Shown: positions 25,835-34,177 of the stretch, piece by piece
Position numbering within the stretch: position 1 is the first letter of the stretch
How the letters are laid out: the number at the start of each line of letters is the position of its first letter
NCBI RefSeq assembly: GCF_022179445.1
Contig: NZ_BPQU01000002.1
Coordinates: 310,001 to 374,000 of the forward strand
Reading direction: 5' to 3'
Source of the DNA: Methylobacterium mesophilicum
GTDB lineage: Bacteria > Pseudomonadota > Alphaproteobacteria > Rhizobiales > Beijerinckiaceae
DNA: 64,000 nt
Program-made: the position numbers and the translations under genes
The notes under the pieces: generated by a model
Told to the model about the DNA's origin: nothing
Seen by the model: only the letters and a program-made list of their open reading frames with translations
Database searches by the model: none

Positions 25835-25864
25835 CAGGACGTGGTAGGGCAGGACGTGATAGGG
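25835..25864. repeat. Tandem 15-bp direct repeat in a divergent promoter
   Basis: Two copies of CAGGACGTGGTAGGG (25835-25849; the second at 25850-25864 has one A for G) lie head to tail between the divergent starts at 25812 and 25872. They may be an operator or a simple tandem duplication. Confidence 0.6.
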
Positions 25865-25871
25865 GAGGGGC

Positions 25872-26825
25872 GTGAGCCAGACCCCGTTCCCGCCCTCCGA
25901 GAGGAGCATCGCCGCATTTCCGCCGTCAAGGGCGGGCGGAGCGCGATCCGCACGCGCTTTCGCCGTGCTCGCCTTGGCTGCGCTCGCCGCTCTCGTCTGG
26001 ACCGGTCCGCTGCCCGCCCGTGCGGCGGCGACCGCCGCGCCGCAGGAGGCGACGCCCGCCGTGACGGTCCCGGATTTCTGGAATCCGCGCAGCCGCGGCG
26101 AGCGGATCGAGGCGCCCCAGACCGGCCGGGCCGTTCGATTCCTGACCGACGACGAGTTCCCGCCGCTGCACTTTGCCGGCACGGACGGCAACCCGACCGG
26201 CTTCGTGGTCGAGCTCGCCCGGGCGGTTTGCGAGAAGTTGACGATCACCTGCACGGTGCAGGCGCGCCGCTTCGACACCCTGCTGGACGCCCTGGACAGC
26301 CGCCAGGGCGACGTGATCGCGGCCGCCATCCCGCTGACCGCGCCCCTACGCGAGAAATTCCTGGCGACGCGCCCGTATTTCCGCTGGCCGGCGCGCTTCG
26401 CCGCGCGGGCCGACAAGGGCCTGCCGGTCCCCTCGGCGGCGGCGCTCGCCGGCCGCAGCGTCGGGGTGATGGGCGGCAGCGCGCATGCGGCCTACCTGAA
26501 GGCGTTCTTCCCCAAAGCCGTCCCGAAGGAGTTCCTCGACCTCGCGGCCGCCGAGGGCGCGCTCAAGCGCGGCGAGATCGACTACCTGTTCGCCGACGGC
26601 CTCAACCTCGCCCTCTATGTCGGCGGCCAGGAGGCGGAGAATTGCTGTGCCCTGATCGGCGGCGCCTACCTGGAGAACCGCTATTTCGGCGAGGGCATCG
26701 GGCTGATCACCCGCCCGGAGGACGCCGCCCTCTCCCGGGCGCTGGACGACGCGCTCCAGCGGGTCTGGGACGACGGGAAATACACCGAGCTGTACCTGCG
26801 GTTCTTCCCGGTGAGCCCGTTCTGA
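25872..26825 (+). CDS. Periplasmic amino-acid-type substrate-binding protein (SBP_bac_3)
   Basis: This 317-aa protein starts at GTG 25872 with AGGGGAGGGG upstream. A long N-region is followed by a signal segment (AFAVLALAALAALVWTGPLP) cut near ARAAA. The mature part is a family 3 solute-binding fold (VRFLTDDEFPPLHFAGTDGN, then TGFVVELARAVCEKL, DVIAAAIPLTAPLREKF, SVGVMGGSAHAAYLKAFF). No permease or ATPase genes are adjacent, so it is an orphan binding protein or part of a signalling system. Divergence from the MshEN-like/GT2 gene hints at a shared promoter region but not necessarily a shared job. Confidence 0.82.
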   Translation: MSQTPFPPSERSIAAFPPSRAGGARSARAFAVLALAALAALVWTGPLPARAAATAAPQEATPAVTVPDFWNPRSRGERIEAPQTGRAVRFLTDDEFPPLHFAGTDGNPTGFVVELARAVCEKLTITCTVQARRFDTLLDALDSRQGDVIAAAIPLTAPLREKFLATRPYFRWPARFAARADKGLPVPSAAALAGRSVGVMGGSAHAAYLKAFFPKAVPKEFLDLAAAEGALKRGEIDYLFADGLNLALYVGGQEAENCCALIGGAYLENRYFGEGIGLITRPEDAALSRALDDALQRVWDDGKYTELYLRFFPVSPF

Positions 26826-26892
26826 GGGCTTTCTTCCCGGCAGCGAGTCGGGGATCCTGCACCGCGCGGGGTCTCTCCGACAGGATCGAGGC

Positions 26893-27120
26893 ATGACGGA
26901 TCTGCTCGACAAGGCGGTGGCGCGGGCAAAAACTTTTGCCCCGGAAGTGCAGGACGAGATCGCACGCCTGATGCTGGCCTTCGTCGATGAGGACGCGCCG
27001 CTCTACCGGTTCACCCCGGAGGAGGAGGCGGAACTCGACGAATCCGAGGCAGCGGCTGCGCGTGGCAAGTTCGCGACGGAATCGGAGGTGCGCGCCATCT
27101 GGGCCAAATATGGCCTGTGA
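26893..27120 (+). CDS. Antitoxin-like partner of a ParE toxin
   Basis: This 75-aa acidic protein starts at ATG 26893 (MTDLLDKAVARAKTFAPEVQ). It has an N-terminal helical part (DEIARLMLAFVDEDAPLYRF) and a Glu-rich middle (TPEEEAELDESEAAAARGKF). It precedes a ParE/RelE-fold toxin whose ATG lies 11 bp inside its end, the usual arrangement of type II toxin-antitoxin pairs. No ribbon-helix-helix motif is obvious, so the DNA-binding class is unclear. The call rests mainly on position, size and charge. Confidence 0.7.
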   Translation: MTDLLDKAVARAKTFAPEVQDEIARLMLAFVDEDAPLYRFTPEEEAELDESEAAAARGKFATESEVRAIWAKYGL

Positions 27121-27394
27121 GGCTGCGCTCACCCAGCCCGCGGCATCGGAACTCGGCAAGGCTCTGGCCTACCTTGACCAGAAGAACCCGCAGGACGCGC
27201 GCAAGGTCCAACTGCGGCTTCGGGCGGCCATCGACCTTCTCCTGCGACATCCCTTTGCAGGCTCCGTGACGGCCCGGCCCGGTGTCCGACGTCTCCGGGT
27301 ACGCCCATCCCCCTACGCGATCACATATCGCGTCGCGACGGATGAGATCGTCATCCTCGGCGTCCGGCATGCCGCGCGCCAGCCACAGTCCTGA
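27110..27394 (+). CDS. parE: ParE/RelE-family toxin
   Basis: This 94-aa basic protein starts at ATG 27110, overlapping its antitoxin by 11 bp. It has the RelE/ParE fold pattern: two N-terminal helices (AASELGKALAYLDQKNPQDA, KVQLRLRAAIDLLLRHPFAG), then strands (RRLRVRPSPYAITYRV, EIVILGVRHAARQP). The HPFAG and YAITYRV...ILGVRHAARQP motifs are typical of ParE toxins, which inhibit DNA gyrase. The pair is intact, unlike the two other toxin-antitoxin loci in this window. Autoregulation from the upstream promoter is likely. Confidence 0.82.
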   Translation: MACEAALTQPAASELGKALAYLDQKNPQDARKVQLRLRAAIDLLLRHPFAGSVTARPGVRRLRVRPSPYAITYRVATDEIVILGVRHAARQPQS

Positions 27395-27509
27395 AGGCCC
27401 ACAGTCGCCCCGAACGCCGCCGGGACACCGGATTGCGCCGACGGGCGTTCCGCTGGGGCTCGAACCGCTCTAGGGTGCGCGATCCCAGCGTACCCTCAGT
27501 CCCCAGATC

Positions 27510-29213
27510 ATGCCCGCCGCACCTGCCCTGACCCTCGACCCCGACCTGATCGAGGCGGCCGCCACCGCCGCCGCCTGGCCCTTCGAGGAGGCGCGCAAGC
27601 TCGTCGCGCGGCTGGAGAAATCCGGCACGACCGAGGTGGTGTTCGAGACCGGCTACGGGCCGTCGGGGCTGCCGCATATCGGCACCTTCGGGGAGGTCGC
27701 CCGCACCTCCATGGTCCGCCACGCCTTCCGGGTGCTGACCCGGGACGCGGTGCCGACCCGGCTGATCGCCTTCTCGGACGACATGGACGGGCTGCGCAAG
27801 GTCCCGGACAACGTGCCCAACCGCGAGATGCTGGCCGCGCATCTCAACCAGCCGCTCACCCGCGTGCCGGACCCGTTCGGCACCCACGACAGCTTCGGGG
27901 CGCACAACAACGCCGAGCTGCGCCGCTTCCTGGATGCCTTCGGGTTCGCCTACGAGTTCCGCTCGGCGACGGACTGCTATCGCTCGGGCGTGTTCGATGC
28001 GGCTTTGATGCGCGTCCTGGAGCGCTACGATGCCGTGATGGAGATCATGCTGCCGTCGCTGCGCGCGGAACGCTCGGCCTCCTATTCGCCGTTCCTGCCC
28101 CTGCACCCGGTCACCGGCCACGTCATGCAGGTGCCGATCGACGAGGTGCGGGTCGAGACCGGTACGCTGGTCTGGCGCGATCCCGCCACGGGCGAGCGCT
28201 ACGAGACCCCGGTGACCGGCGGCCACGCCAAGCTGCAATGGAAGCCCGACTGGGCGATGCGCTGGGTCGCGCTCGGCATCGATTACGAGATGGCCGGCAA
28301 GGACCTGATCGATTCGGTCAAGCTGTCGGGCAAGATCGCCCGGGCGCTCGGCGGCGAGCCGCCGGACGGGTTCAACTACGAGCTGTTCCTCGACGAGAAG
28401 GGCCAAAAGATCTCGAAGTCGAAGGGCAACGGCCTGACCATCGACGACTGGCTGAAGTACGGCACGCCGGAATCTTTGGGTCTGTTCATGTACAACAAGC
28501 CCCGCGAGGCCAAGCGCCTGTTCTTCGACGTGATCCCGCGCAACGTCGACGAGTATATCGGCTTCCTCGACCGCTATTCCGGCCAGGACGCGAAGCTGCG
28601 CCTCGGCAACCCGGTCTGGCACCTGCATGCCGGGAACCCGCCCGAGCCGGAGCGGGTCGAGGGCGCGAGCCTGACCTTCGCGATGCTGCTCAACCTCGCC
28701 GCGGTGGCCAACACCGAGGATCCGGCGGTGCTGTGGGGCTTCATCCGCCGCTATGCGCCGCAGACCGGGCCGGAGACCCATCCGGGGCTCGACCGGCTGG
28801 TGGTCCACGCTCTCAAGTATTTTTCGGATTTCGTCCGGCCGGCCAAGACCTACCGGGCGCCGACGGAGGAGGAGCGGGCGGCCCTCGATGACCTGTCGGA
28901 GACCCTGGCGGCCCATGCCGGCTCCACCGATCCGGAGGCCCTGCAGGCGGCGGTCTACGAGGTCGGGCGGCGCCACTTCCCCGATACGTCCGGCAAGGCC
29001 AAGAGCCCGGACGGGCGTCCGGGTGTGTCGCAGGCGTGGTTCACGAGCCTGTACAACGTGCTGTTCGGCGAGGCGCGGGGGCCGCGCTTCGGCTCCTTCG
29101 TGGCCCTCTACGGGGTGGCGGAGACCCGGGCCCTGATCGCGTCGGCCCTGTCGGGGGCCCTGGTGGCGGAGCACGCCGCCTTCGTGGGCCGCCCCGCCGA
29201 AGGCGTCGCGTGA
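27510..29213 (+). CDS. lysK: Lysyl-tRNA synthetase, class I
   Basis: This 567-aa cytoplasmic enzyme charges tRNA-Lys. It is the class I (archaeal-type) form standard in many Alphaproteobacteria. The Rossmann catalytic domain has the HIGH-like motif GLPHIGTF at about residues 53-60 and the KMSKS-like motif KISKSKGNG at about 301-309. The C-terminal part is the helical anticodon-binding region. The length is normal for the family (about 520-570). The stop overlaps the GTG start of the PPOX gene by 4 bp (GTGA), so the two are probably cotranscribed. It is an essential housekeeping gene if no class II LysS is present elsewhere. Confidence 0.95.
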   Translation: MPAAPALTLDPDLIEAAATAAAWPFEEARKLVARLEKSGTTEVVFETGYGPSGLPHIGTFGEVARTSMVRHAFRVLTRDAVPTRLIAFSDDMDGLRKVPDNVPNREMLAAHLNQPLTRVPDPFGTHDSFGAHNNAELRRFLDAFGFAYEFRSATDCYRSGVFDAALMRVLERYDAVMEIMLPSLRAERSASYSPFLPLHPVTGHVMQVPIDEVRVETGTLVWRDPATGERYETPVTGGHAKLQWKPDWAMRWVALGIDYEMAGKDLIDSVKLSGKIARALGGEPPDGFNYELFLDEKGQKISKSKGNGLTIDDWLKYGTPESLGLFMYNKPREAKRLFFDVIPRNVDEYIGFLDRYSGQDAKLRLGNPVWHLHAGNPPEPERVEGASLTFAMLLNLAAVANTEDPAVLWGFIRRYAPQTGPETHPGLDRLVVHALKYFSDFVRPAKTYRAPTEEERAALDDLSETLAAHAGSTDPEALQAAVYEVGRRHFPDTSGKAKSPDGRPGVSQAWFTSLYNVLFGEARGPRFGSFVALYGVAETRALIASALSGALVAEHAAFVGRPAEGVA

Positions 29214-29830
29214 GCGCGGTGGTCGTCGACAGCATCGCGGCGCTGGAGGCGATCTACGCGCCGTCCCTGGCGCCCGCCTCCGTGGCCAAGGTCACGGCGA
29301 CGATCATGCCGGACTACGCGGCGCTGATCGCCGCCGCGCCGTTCGCGGTGCTGGCGACCAGCGGCCCCGAGGGGCTCGATTGCAGCCCCCGGGGCGACCG
29401 GCCGGGCTTCGTGCGGGTGGCCGGCCCGCGCACGCTGATCCTGCCCGACCGGCGCGGCAACAACCGGATCGATTCCCTGCGCAACGTCGTGCGCGACCCG
29501 CGGGTGGCGCTGCTGTTCCTGATCCCGGGCTCGGGCACGACCTTCCGGGTGAACGGCACCGCCGTGATCTCGGCCGACCCGGATCTTCTGGATTCGTTCC
29601 GCGTAGACGGGCACGCGCCGCGCACGGCCCTCGTGATCACGGTCGAGGCGGCGTATTTTCAATGCGCCCGGGCGATCGTTCGCGCCCGGCTGTGGGAGCC
29701 CGAGGCCCGGGTCGATCCGGCGGACCTGCCGAGCCCCGGGGCGATCCTGGCCGCGCTCACCGCGGGGGAGGTCGGCGGCCAGGCCTACGACGCGGAATGG
29801 CCGGGGCGGGCCGCCAAGACGATGTGGTGA
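29210..29830 (+). CDS. FMN-dependent PPOX-type flavoprotein
   Basis: This 206-aa protein starts at GTG 29210, overlapping lysK by 4 bp. It belongs to the pyridoxamine-5'-phosphate-oxidase-like split-barrel flavoproteins, in the subgroup often named MSMEG_1061. The visible motifs are [40 protein letters not shown] (the FMN-phosphate-binding region), [18 protein letters not shown] and [15 protein letters not shown]. The substrate is unknown; relatives reduce F420- or FMN-linked small molecules. Coupling to lysK appears to be positional only. Confidence 0.88.
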   Translation: MSAVVVDSIAALEAIYAPSLAPASVAKVTATIMPDYAALIAAAPFAVLATSGPEGLDCSPRGDRPGFVRVAGPRTLILPDRRGNNRIDSLRNVVRDPRVALLFLIPGSGTTFRVNGTAVISADPDLLDSFRVDGHAPRTALVITVEAAYFQCARAIVRARLWEPEARVDPADLPSPGAILAALTAGEVGGQAYDAEWPGRAAKTMW

Positions 29831-29854
29831 GGACGGCCGATCCGGTCGCCAAAA

Positions 29855-30240
29855 CTACGCGAGACCGAGGAACAGCGCGAGGGAACGCGTCACCGCCAGC
29901 AGGGTCGCGTCATCGAGGCGGCCGATCGACGCCCCGACCTTCTCGCGCCTCACCGACATGCCCTTGTCGATCTGGATCTGAGACGGCTTGTTCAGGCCGT
30001 TCCCCGGCGTCGGCTGCACGGTCAGCCGGATCAGCGGCGCGTCCACCAAGGTCGCCGACAGCAGGAGGACCGTCACGGTGCCGGTCTGCGCGAATGCGTC
30101 GGACTGGATCACGAGGGCCGGACGCGGTTTCCCGAAATCGCCCGCCCTAGCGCGTTGATTCGCATCGTCCTTTTCCGAAAGCCGGAGGCCACCTTTCGGA
30201 ACGATGCTTTAGCCACGGTGACGAGATCGCCGCGCCTCAC
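29855..30240 (-). pseudogene. mazF: mazF/pemK-family toxin gene split by a 62-bp insertion
   Basis: The gene starts at GTG 30240, overlapping the antitoxin stop (GTGA), and encodes MRRGDLVTVA. It is then interrupted by 62 bp (30148-30209, or equivalently 30152-30213) that shift the frame. Beyond the insertion the frame resumes with GDFGKPRPALVIQSDAF and continues to 29855. Removing the 62 bp joins the pieces exactly in frame into a 107-aa MazF/PemK-like endoribonuclease, the normal length. A GTG at 30112 could give an 85-aa fragment lacking the RRGDL strand, which should be inactive. The toxin is therefore probably dead while its antitoxin stays intact. Confidence 0.82.
30148..30213. repeat. 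62-bp palindromic element inserted in the mazF-like gene
   Basis: The element is bounded by a 4-bp direct repeat TAGC (30148-30151 and 30210-30213). Inside are imperfect inverted arms: GCATCGTCCTTTTCCGAAA (30162-30180) and TTTCGGAACGATGC (30194-30207). It resembles the small palindromic intergenic repeats (RIME/REP-like) of rhizobia. No second copy was seen in this window. Confidence 0.75.
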
Positions 30241-30461
30241 GACTCGGCTAGGTCGTCCAGATCCGCGAGGGCGGCGTCGAGGATGGCGTTCAGCTCAGGG
30301 TCGGACGCATCGGCTGCCGCCACCAGCCGCGATTGCCGCCGGCATTCCTCGGCGAAGCCCGGCCGGCTCGTGTCCGGCACCCAGAACTGCACCGGCCGGA
30401 GCCCCGCCGCGCGCAAGGCATCCCGATGCTTCCGAACCTGCTGAGCGATGGGCGTGGCCAT
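30237..30461 (-). CDS. MazE-type antitoxin (DUF3018 family)
   Basis: This 74-aa protein starts at ATG 30461 (MATPIAQQVRKHRDALRAAG). The segment VRKHRDALRAAGLRPVQFWV, then PDTSRPGFAEECRRQSRLVA, is the DUF3018 antitoxin signature, in which a short helical DNA-binding region precedes an acidic toxin-neutralising tail (DAALADLDDLAES). Its stop overlaps the GTG of the interrupted MazF-like toxin by 3-4 bp. It would normally bind and silence that toxin and repress the operon. With the toxin broken, the antitoxin may persist by chance or cross-neutralise another toxin. Confidence 0.85.
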   Translation of the reverse strand: MATPIAQQVRKHRDALRAAGLRPVQFWVPDTSRPGFAEECRRQSRLVAAADASDPELNAILDAALADLDDLAES

Positions 30462-30581
30462 CGATGCCCCCCTGCGTAACAGGAAGCAGATGGGATGACG
30501 CCGCGAGGAACGTCAAGGCGAAGCGGGCAACCCCGACACGTCGCCGTCACGGCGCGCCGAGCGACGCGGCCGGGCCTGGTT

Positions 30582-31496
30582 TCACCCCACCAGGGCGAGA
30601 CCGGCTTGGGAAAAATCCTGCGTCTCGGTCTCGGGGATCACGTCGACCTCGACCTTGAGGCGCTGCTTGCCCGAGCCGCTGACGATGCCGTCCACCGGCG
30701 CCACGTCGCCGTAGTCGCGGCCCCGGGCCACCACGATGTGGTCGTCCCGCACCGCCACGCCGTTGGTCGGGTCGAGGCCGAGCCAGCCGTTGCCGCACCA
30801 GACCGCCACCCAGGCGTGGCTCGCATCCGCGCCGAGCAGGCGCGGCCGGCCCGGCGGCGGCACGGTCCGCAGGTAGCCGCTGACATAGGCGGCCGGCAGC
30901 CCCATGCCGCGCAGGCCCGCGATCATCACGTGGGCGAAATCCTGGCAGACCCCGGCCCGGAGCGCGAAGGATTCGGCGAGCGGCGTGCGCACATTCGTGG
31001 CCTTGGCGTCGAACCGGAAGTCGGCGCGGATGCGCAGCATCAGGTCGTAGGCCGTCCCATAGGCGCTGCGGCCCGGCATGAAGCTGGCGCGGGCGTAGTC
31101 GGTGACAGCGGGGACGAGGGGGACCCGGCCGCTCGGGAACAGGAAATGGACCGGCGCCCGGCCGCGGAGGTCGCACCCGGCCACCACGGCGTCGCGGACC
31201 CGCTCCCACGGCTGGCCGGCCTCGGGCTCCGGCGGGACGCGGCGCTCGACCCGCACGGTGGAGAGCGCCTCGACGCTGAAGGTGGTGTGGGGGGTGTCGA
31301 GGGTGATCGCCACGGCCTCGATCCCGAAATAGTCACGCCGCATCACCGCGGTGGTGGGGCTCGGGTCGATGGTCACGGCGCTCGCCAGCACGCTCTGGCC
31401 CTCGCCGTCCTGCGGCTTGAGCCGCAGGGCGCAGCGGGCGAAGCGCACCGGCTTGCCGTAGCGGTAGGTCGTGCGGTGGCGCAGCGTGTAGATCAT
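30582..31496 (-). CDS. Transglutaminase-like protein of the ATP-grasp cluster
   Basis: This 304-aa cytoplasmic protein starts at ATG 31496 (MIYTLRHRTTYRYGKPVRFA). The N-terminal part is the transglutaminase_N beta domain. The papain-like core has the complete catalytic triad: C184 (RAGVCQDFAH), H227 (DASHAWV) and D242 (LGLDPTNG). It is the last gene of a minus-strand cluster with a CP-ATP-grasp/alpha-E fusion and a DUF2126 transglutaminase; the gap to its upstream neighbour is 130 bp. In family knowledge these proteins act as peptidases or transamidases. Here they may hydrolyse or crosslink a peptide made by the ATP-grasp enzyme, which is inference. Confidence 0.9.
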   Translation of the reverse strand: MIYTLRHRTTYRYGKPVRFARCALRLKPQDGEGQSVLASAVTIDPSPTTAVMRRDYFGIEAVAITLDTPHTTFSVEALSTVRVERRVPPEPEAGQPWERVRDAVVAGCDLRGRAPVHFLFPSGRVPLVPAVTDYARASFMPGRSAYGTAYDLMLRIRADFRFDAKATNVRTPLAESFALRAGVCQDFAHVMIAGLRGMGLPAAYVSGYLRTVPPPGRPRLLGADASHAWVAVWCGNGWLGLDPTNGVAVRDDHIVVARGRDYGDVAPVDGIVSGSGKQRLKVEVDVIPETETQDFSQAGLALVG

Positions 31497-31626
31497 CCCG
31501 GCGGCCGCGCGATTTGACGTCTGTCGCAGGCATCATAGGCCGAAAGGATCACCGGTCTTGCGGCGATCCTGACGCAGGGCCGAGAATCCCACCGGGAATC
31601 CAAGCCGGAATCCACGGGGTCCATCA

Positions 31627-34167
31627 TCACGCCAGACCCGTCAGCTTTTCCGGGCGCAGCGCGTTCGGCCCGGCCGGAAAGTAACGCACCGCGATGCCGT
31701 CGGCGAGGCGTTCGAGGTCGGTCTCCAGGGCGGTGAGGCGCACGGCGTCGAAATCGGCGGCCTCGCCGCTGCGCAGCTCCGCCAGGATCCGGGAAGCGAT
31801 GCGGCGATGCGGCTCCGGGATGCCGTCGGCCGACAGGGCCGGCAGGTCGTCGAGGTGCCGGGCGATCGCCTCCGCCTGGAAGGCGATCGAGCGCGGGTTG
31901 TAGGGGTCGAGCAGCACCATGTCGCGGACCGGGTCGAGGGCCGCGCCCTGCATGTAGCGCCGGCCGTAGCTGATCTGCGAGTCGCTGAGCGAGAGCATCA
32001 CCCCGAGGCAGCCCGGGGTCGCCTCGTCGTTGGCGAAGGACAGCGCGAAGGTGCAGGTGTTGATCGCCCGCTCGACGCGCCGGCCGAGCTCGACGAAGTG
32101 CCAGCCCTCCGCCCGGCTCATGTTCTCGTGGGTGAGCCCGGACAGGGCGGCGAGCTGGCTCAGCGCCCGCTCGGCGCGGCCGGCGAGCTGCGACTCGGTG
32201 AAGGCCCGGTCGGTGTCCAGCGACACGATCTCGATCAGGTCGGCCAGCACCCGCCAGGCCTCGCCGGAGAGGCGGGCGCGGAGCGCGGCGGCGTTGCGCC
32301 GGGCCGAGACGATGTGGGCGCGGGCCGAGCCCGAGCGCTCGCGCCCGGTCAGCGCCTCCTGGGCGAGCCGGGCCGTGGGCAGGTCGGTGGCGCCGGTGGC
32401 GCCCCATTCGTAGAGGAGCGCCCGCAGGGCCAGGGCGGCCGGCGTGTCGAGGGCCCCGGAGATGTCTGCCCCCACGGCGTCGCCGACGCTGCGCAGGTGC
32501 GCCAGGACCAGACGGATCACCGCCTCGGCGCGTTCGAGGTAGCGGCCGAACCAGAACAGGCCGTCGGCGGCACGCGACGGCAGGTGGCCGCCGACCCGGC
32601 GCACCCGCGGGGCCGCGTGGGAGCCGATCAGCGGCGCCTCGACGGGGCTCTCGGACAGCACCCACAGGTCGGCCGAGCGGATGCCGAGCCGCATCTCGAT
32701 CGGGTCGACGTCCTCGCGCTCCGAGACCCGGCAGAAGCCCCCCGGCATGACCTGCCAGCCCGCGGGCGTCCGGGCCGCGAAGACGCGCACCACGAAGGGG
32801 CGGGGCACCAGGGAGAGGCCGTTGTCGCCGCGCTCCCAGCCCGGCATGGTCGAGAGCGGCGCGGCCTCCTGGGCGACGTAGTCGAACGGCCGGTCGCGCA
32901 GGGCCGCCACCACCCGCGCCCGCTCGGCCGCCAAGGCGTGCGGCGCCAGCATCGCGTCGCGGCCGGCCCCGCGCTGGGGCGTGGCTGCCGGGCGCAGGGT
33001 CAGGCTGTCGAGGTTCGCCTGGGCGTGGGCCAGGCCTTCGAGGTCGCCGCACCACCAGGCCCGGGGATGCCCGAGCCGCAGGGGCGCGCCCAGCAGCCGG
33101 CGGGCGATGCCGTCGAGATACGGGGCGAGCGCGGCGGATTCGACCAGCCCGGAGCCCGGCATGTTGGCCATCACCAGGGAGCCGTTGCGCAGGGCCTCGA
33201 TCACCCCGGGCACGCCCAGGCGCGAGGCCGGGTTCAGCTCGAGGGGGTCGAGGTAGTCGGCGTCGATCCGCCGCCACAGGGCGTCGGCCCGCTTCAGGCC
33301 CGAGACGGTGCGCACGTGCAGCGCGCCGTCGCGCATGACGAGGTCGTCGCCCTCGACCAGCATCAGGCCGAGATACCGGGCCAACGCCGCCTGCTCGACA
33401 TAGGTGCTGCTGTAGGGCCCCGAGGTCAGCAGGCAGATGCGCGGGTCGGAGCGCTCGGCCCCGAGCGCCAGCCCATCGCGAAACGCCTGGAAGAAGGCCG
33501 GCAGGCGCTCGACGTGGAGGTCCTGGAAGAAGTCCGGGAAGGTCCGGGCCAGGACCATGCGGTTCTCCAGCGCCCAGCCGAGGCCCGAGGGCGCCTGCGT
33601 CCGGTCGGCCAAGACCTGCCAGCGCCCGTCCGGCCCCCGGCCGAGATCGGCGGCGTAGAGCTTCAGGTAGTGGCCCCCGGGGGGCGCGACCCCGTGCAGG
33701 GGGTGGAGGAACTCGGGCGTCCCGGCCACGATCGCGGCGGGCAGCAGCCCGTCGGCGACCAGGCGGCCCTCGCCGTAGCAATCGGCGAGGATCGCCTCCA
33801 TCAGTTCCGCGCGCTGGACGATCCCGGCGCTGAGGTCGCGCCACTCGGCGGCCTCGACCACCAGGGGCAGGCAGTCGAGCGGCCAGGGATGCTCGCGCTG
33901 GTCGCCGGAGATCCGGAACGAGATGCCGGCATCCCGGATGTGCCGCTCGGCCGAGACGAAGCGGGCCAGGATCTCCGGCTCGGTGAGCGCCCCGAGATGG
34001 TCGAGCAGGCGCGGCCACGCCCCCCGGGGGGCGCCGTCGCCGCCCAGGAACTCGTCGGGACGGCCGGAGACGGGCCGATAGCCCGCGGTCCAGCGCGCGA
34101 CGCGCTCCTGCGGGCTCTCGCCCGCCTCGGTCCGGGCGGCGCCGGCCGCGAGCGCCGCCTCCATCAC
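31627..34167 (-). CDS. Circularly permuted ATP-grasp / alpha-E domain fusion
   Basis: This 846-aa protein starts at GTG 34167 or ATG 34164, about 10 bp after the upstream stop. Residues about 60-500 are a circularly permuted type 2 ATP-grasp (DUF404/407): PLVVEAAEWRDLSAGIVQRA, the LKLYAADLGRGPDGRWQVLA stretch, RICLLTSGPYSSTYVEQAAL, and GDDLVMRDGALHVRTVSGLK. Residues about 515-840 are an alpha-E (DUF403) helical domain (GLFWFGRYLERAEAVIRLVL; FVELGRRVERAINTC). In many genomes these are separate adjacent genes; here they are fused. ATP-grasp enzymes form amide or peptide bonds from ATP and a carboxylate, so this is the likely ligase of the cluster. Substrates are unknown. Confidence 0.92.
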   Translation of the reverse strand: MMEAALAAGAARTEAGESPQERVARWTAGYRPVSGRPDEFLGGDGAPRGAWPRLLDHLGALTEPEILARFVSAERHIRDAGISFRISGDQREHPWPLDCLPLVVEAAEWRDLSAGIVQRAELMEAILADCYGEGRLVADGLLPAAIVAGTPEFLHPLHGVAPPGGHYLKLYAADLGRGPDGRWQVLADRTQAPSGLGWALENRMVLARTFPDFFQDLHVERLPAFFQAFRDGLALGAERSDPRICLLTSGPYSSTYVEQAALARYLGLMLVEGDDLVMRDGALHVRTVSGLKRADALWRRIDADYLDPLELNPASRLGVPGVIEALRNGSLVMANMPGSGLVESAALAPYLDGIARRLLGAPLRLGHPRAWWCGDLEGLAHAQANLDSLTLRPAATPQRGAGRDAMLAPHALAAERARVVAALRDRPFDYVAQEAAPLSTMPGWERGDNGLSLVPRPFVVRVFAARTPAGWQVMPGGFCRVSEREDVDPIEMRLGIRSADLWVLSESPVEAPLIGSHAAPRVRRVGGHLPSRAADGLFWFGRYLERAEAVIRLVLAHLRSVGDAVGADISGALDTPAALALRALLYEWGATGATDLPTARLAQEALTGRERSGSARAHIVSARRNAAALRARLSGEAWRVLADLIEIVSLDTDRAFTESQLAGRAERALSQLAALSGLTHENMSRAEGWHFVELGRRVERAINTCTFALSFANDEATPGCLGVMLSLSDSQISYGRRYMQGAALDPVRDMVLLDPYNPRSIAFQAEAIARHLDDLPALSADGIPEPHRRIASRILAELRSGEAADFDAVRLTALETDLERLADGIAVRYFPAGPNALRPEKLTGLA

Positions 34168-34177
34168 CGGGCTCCGG

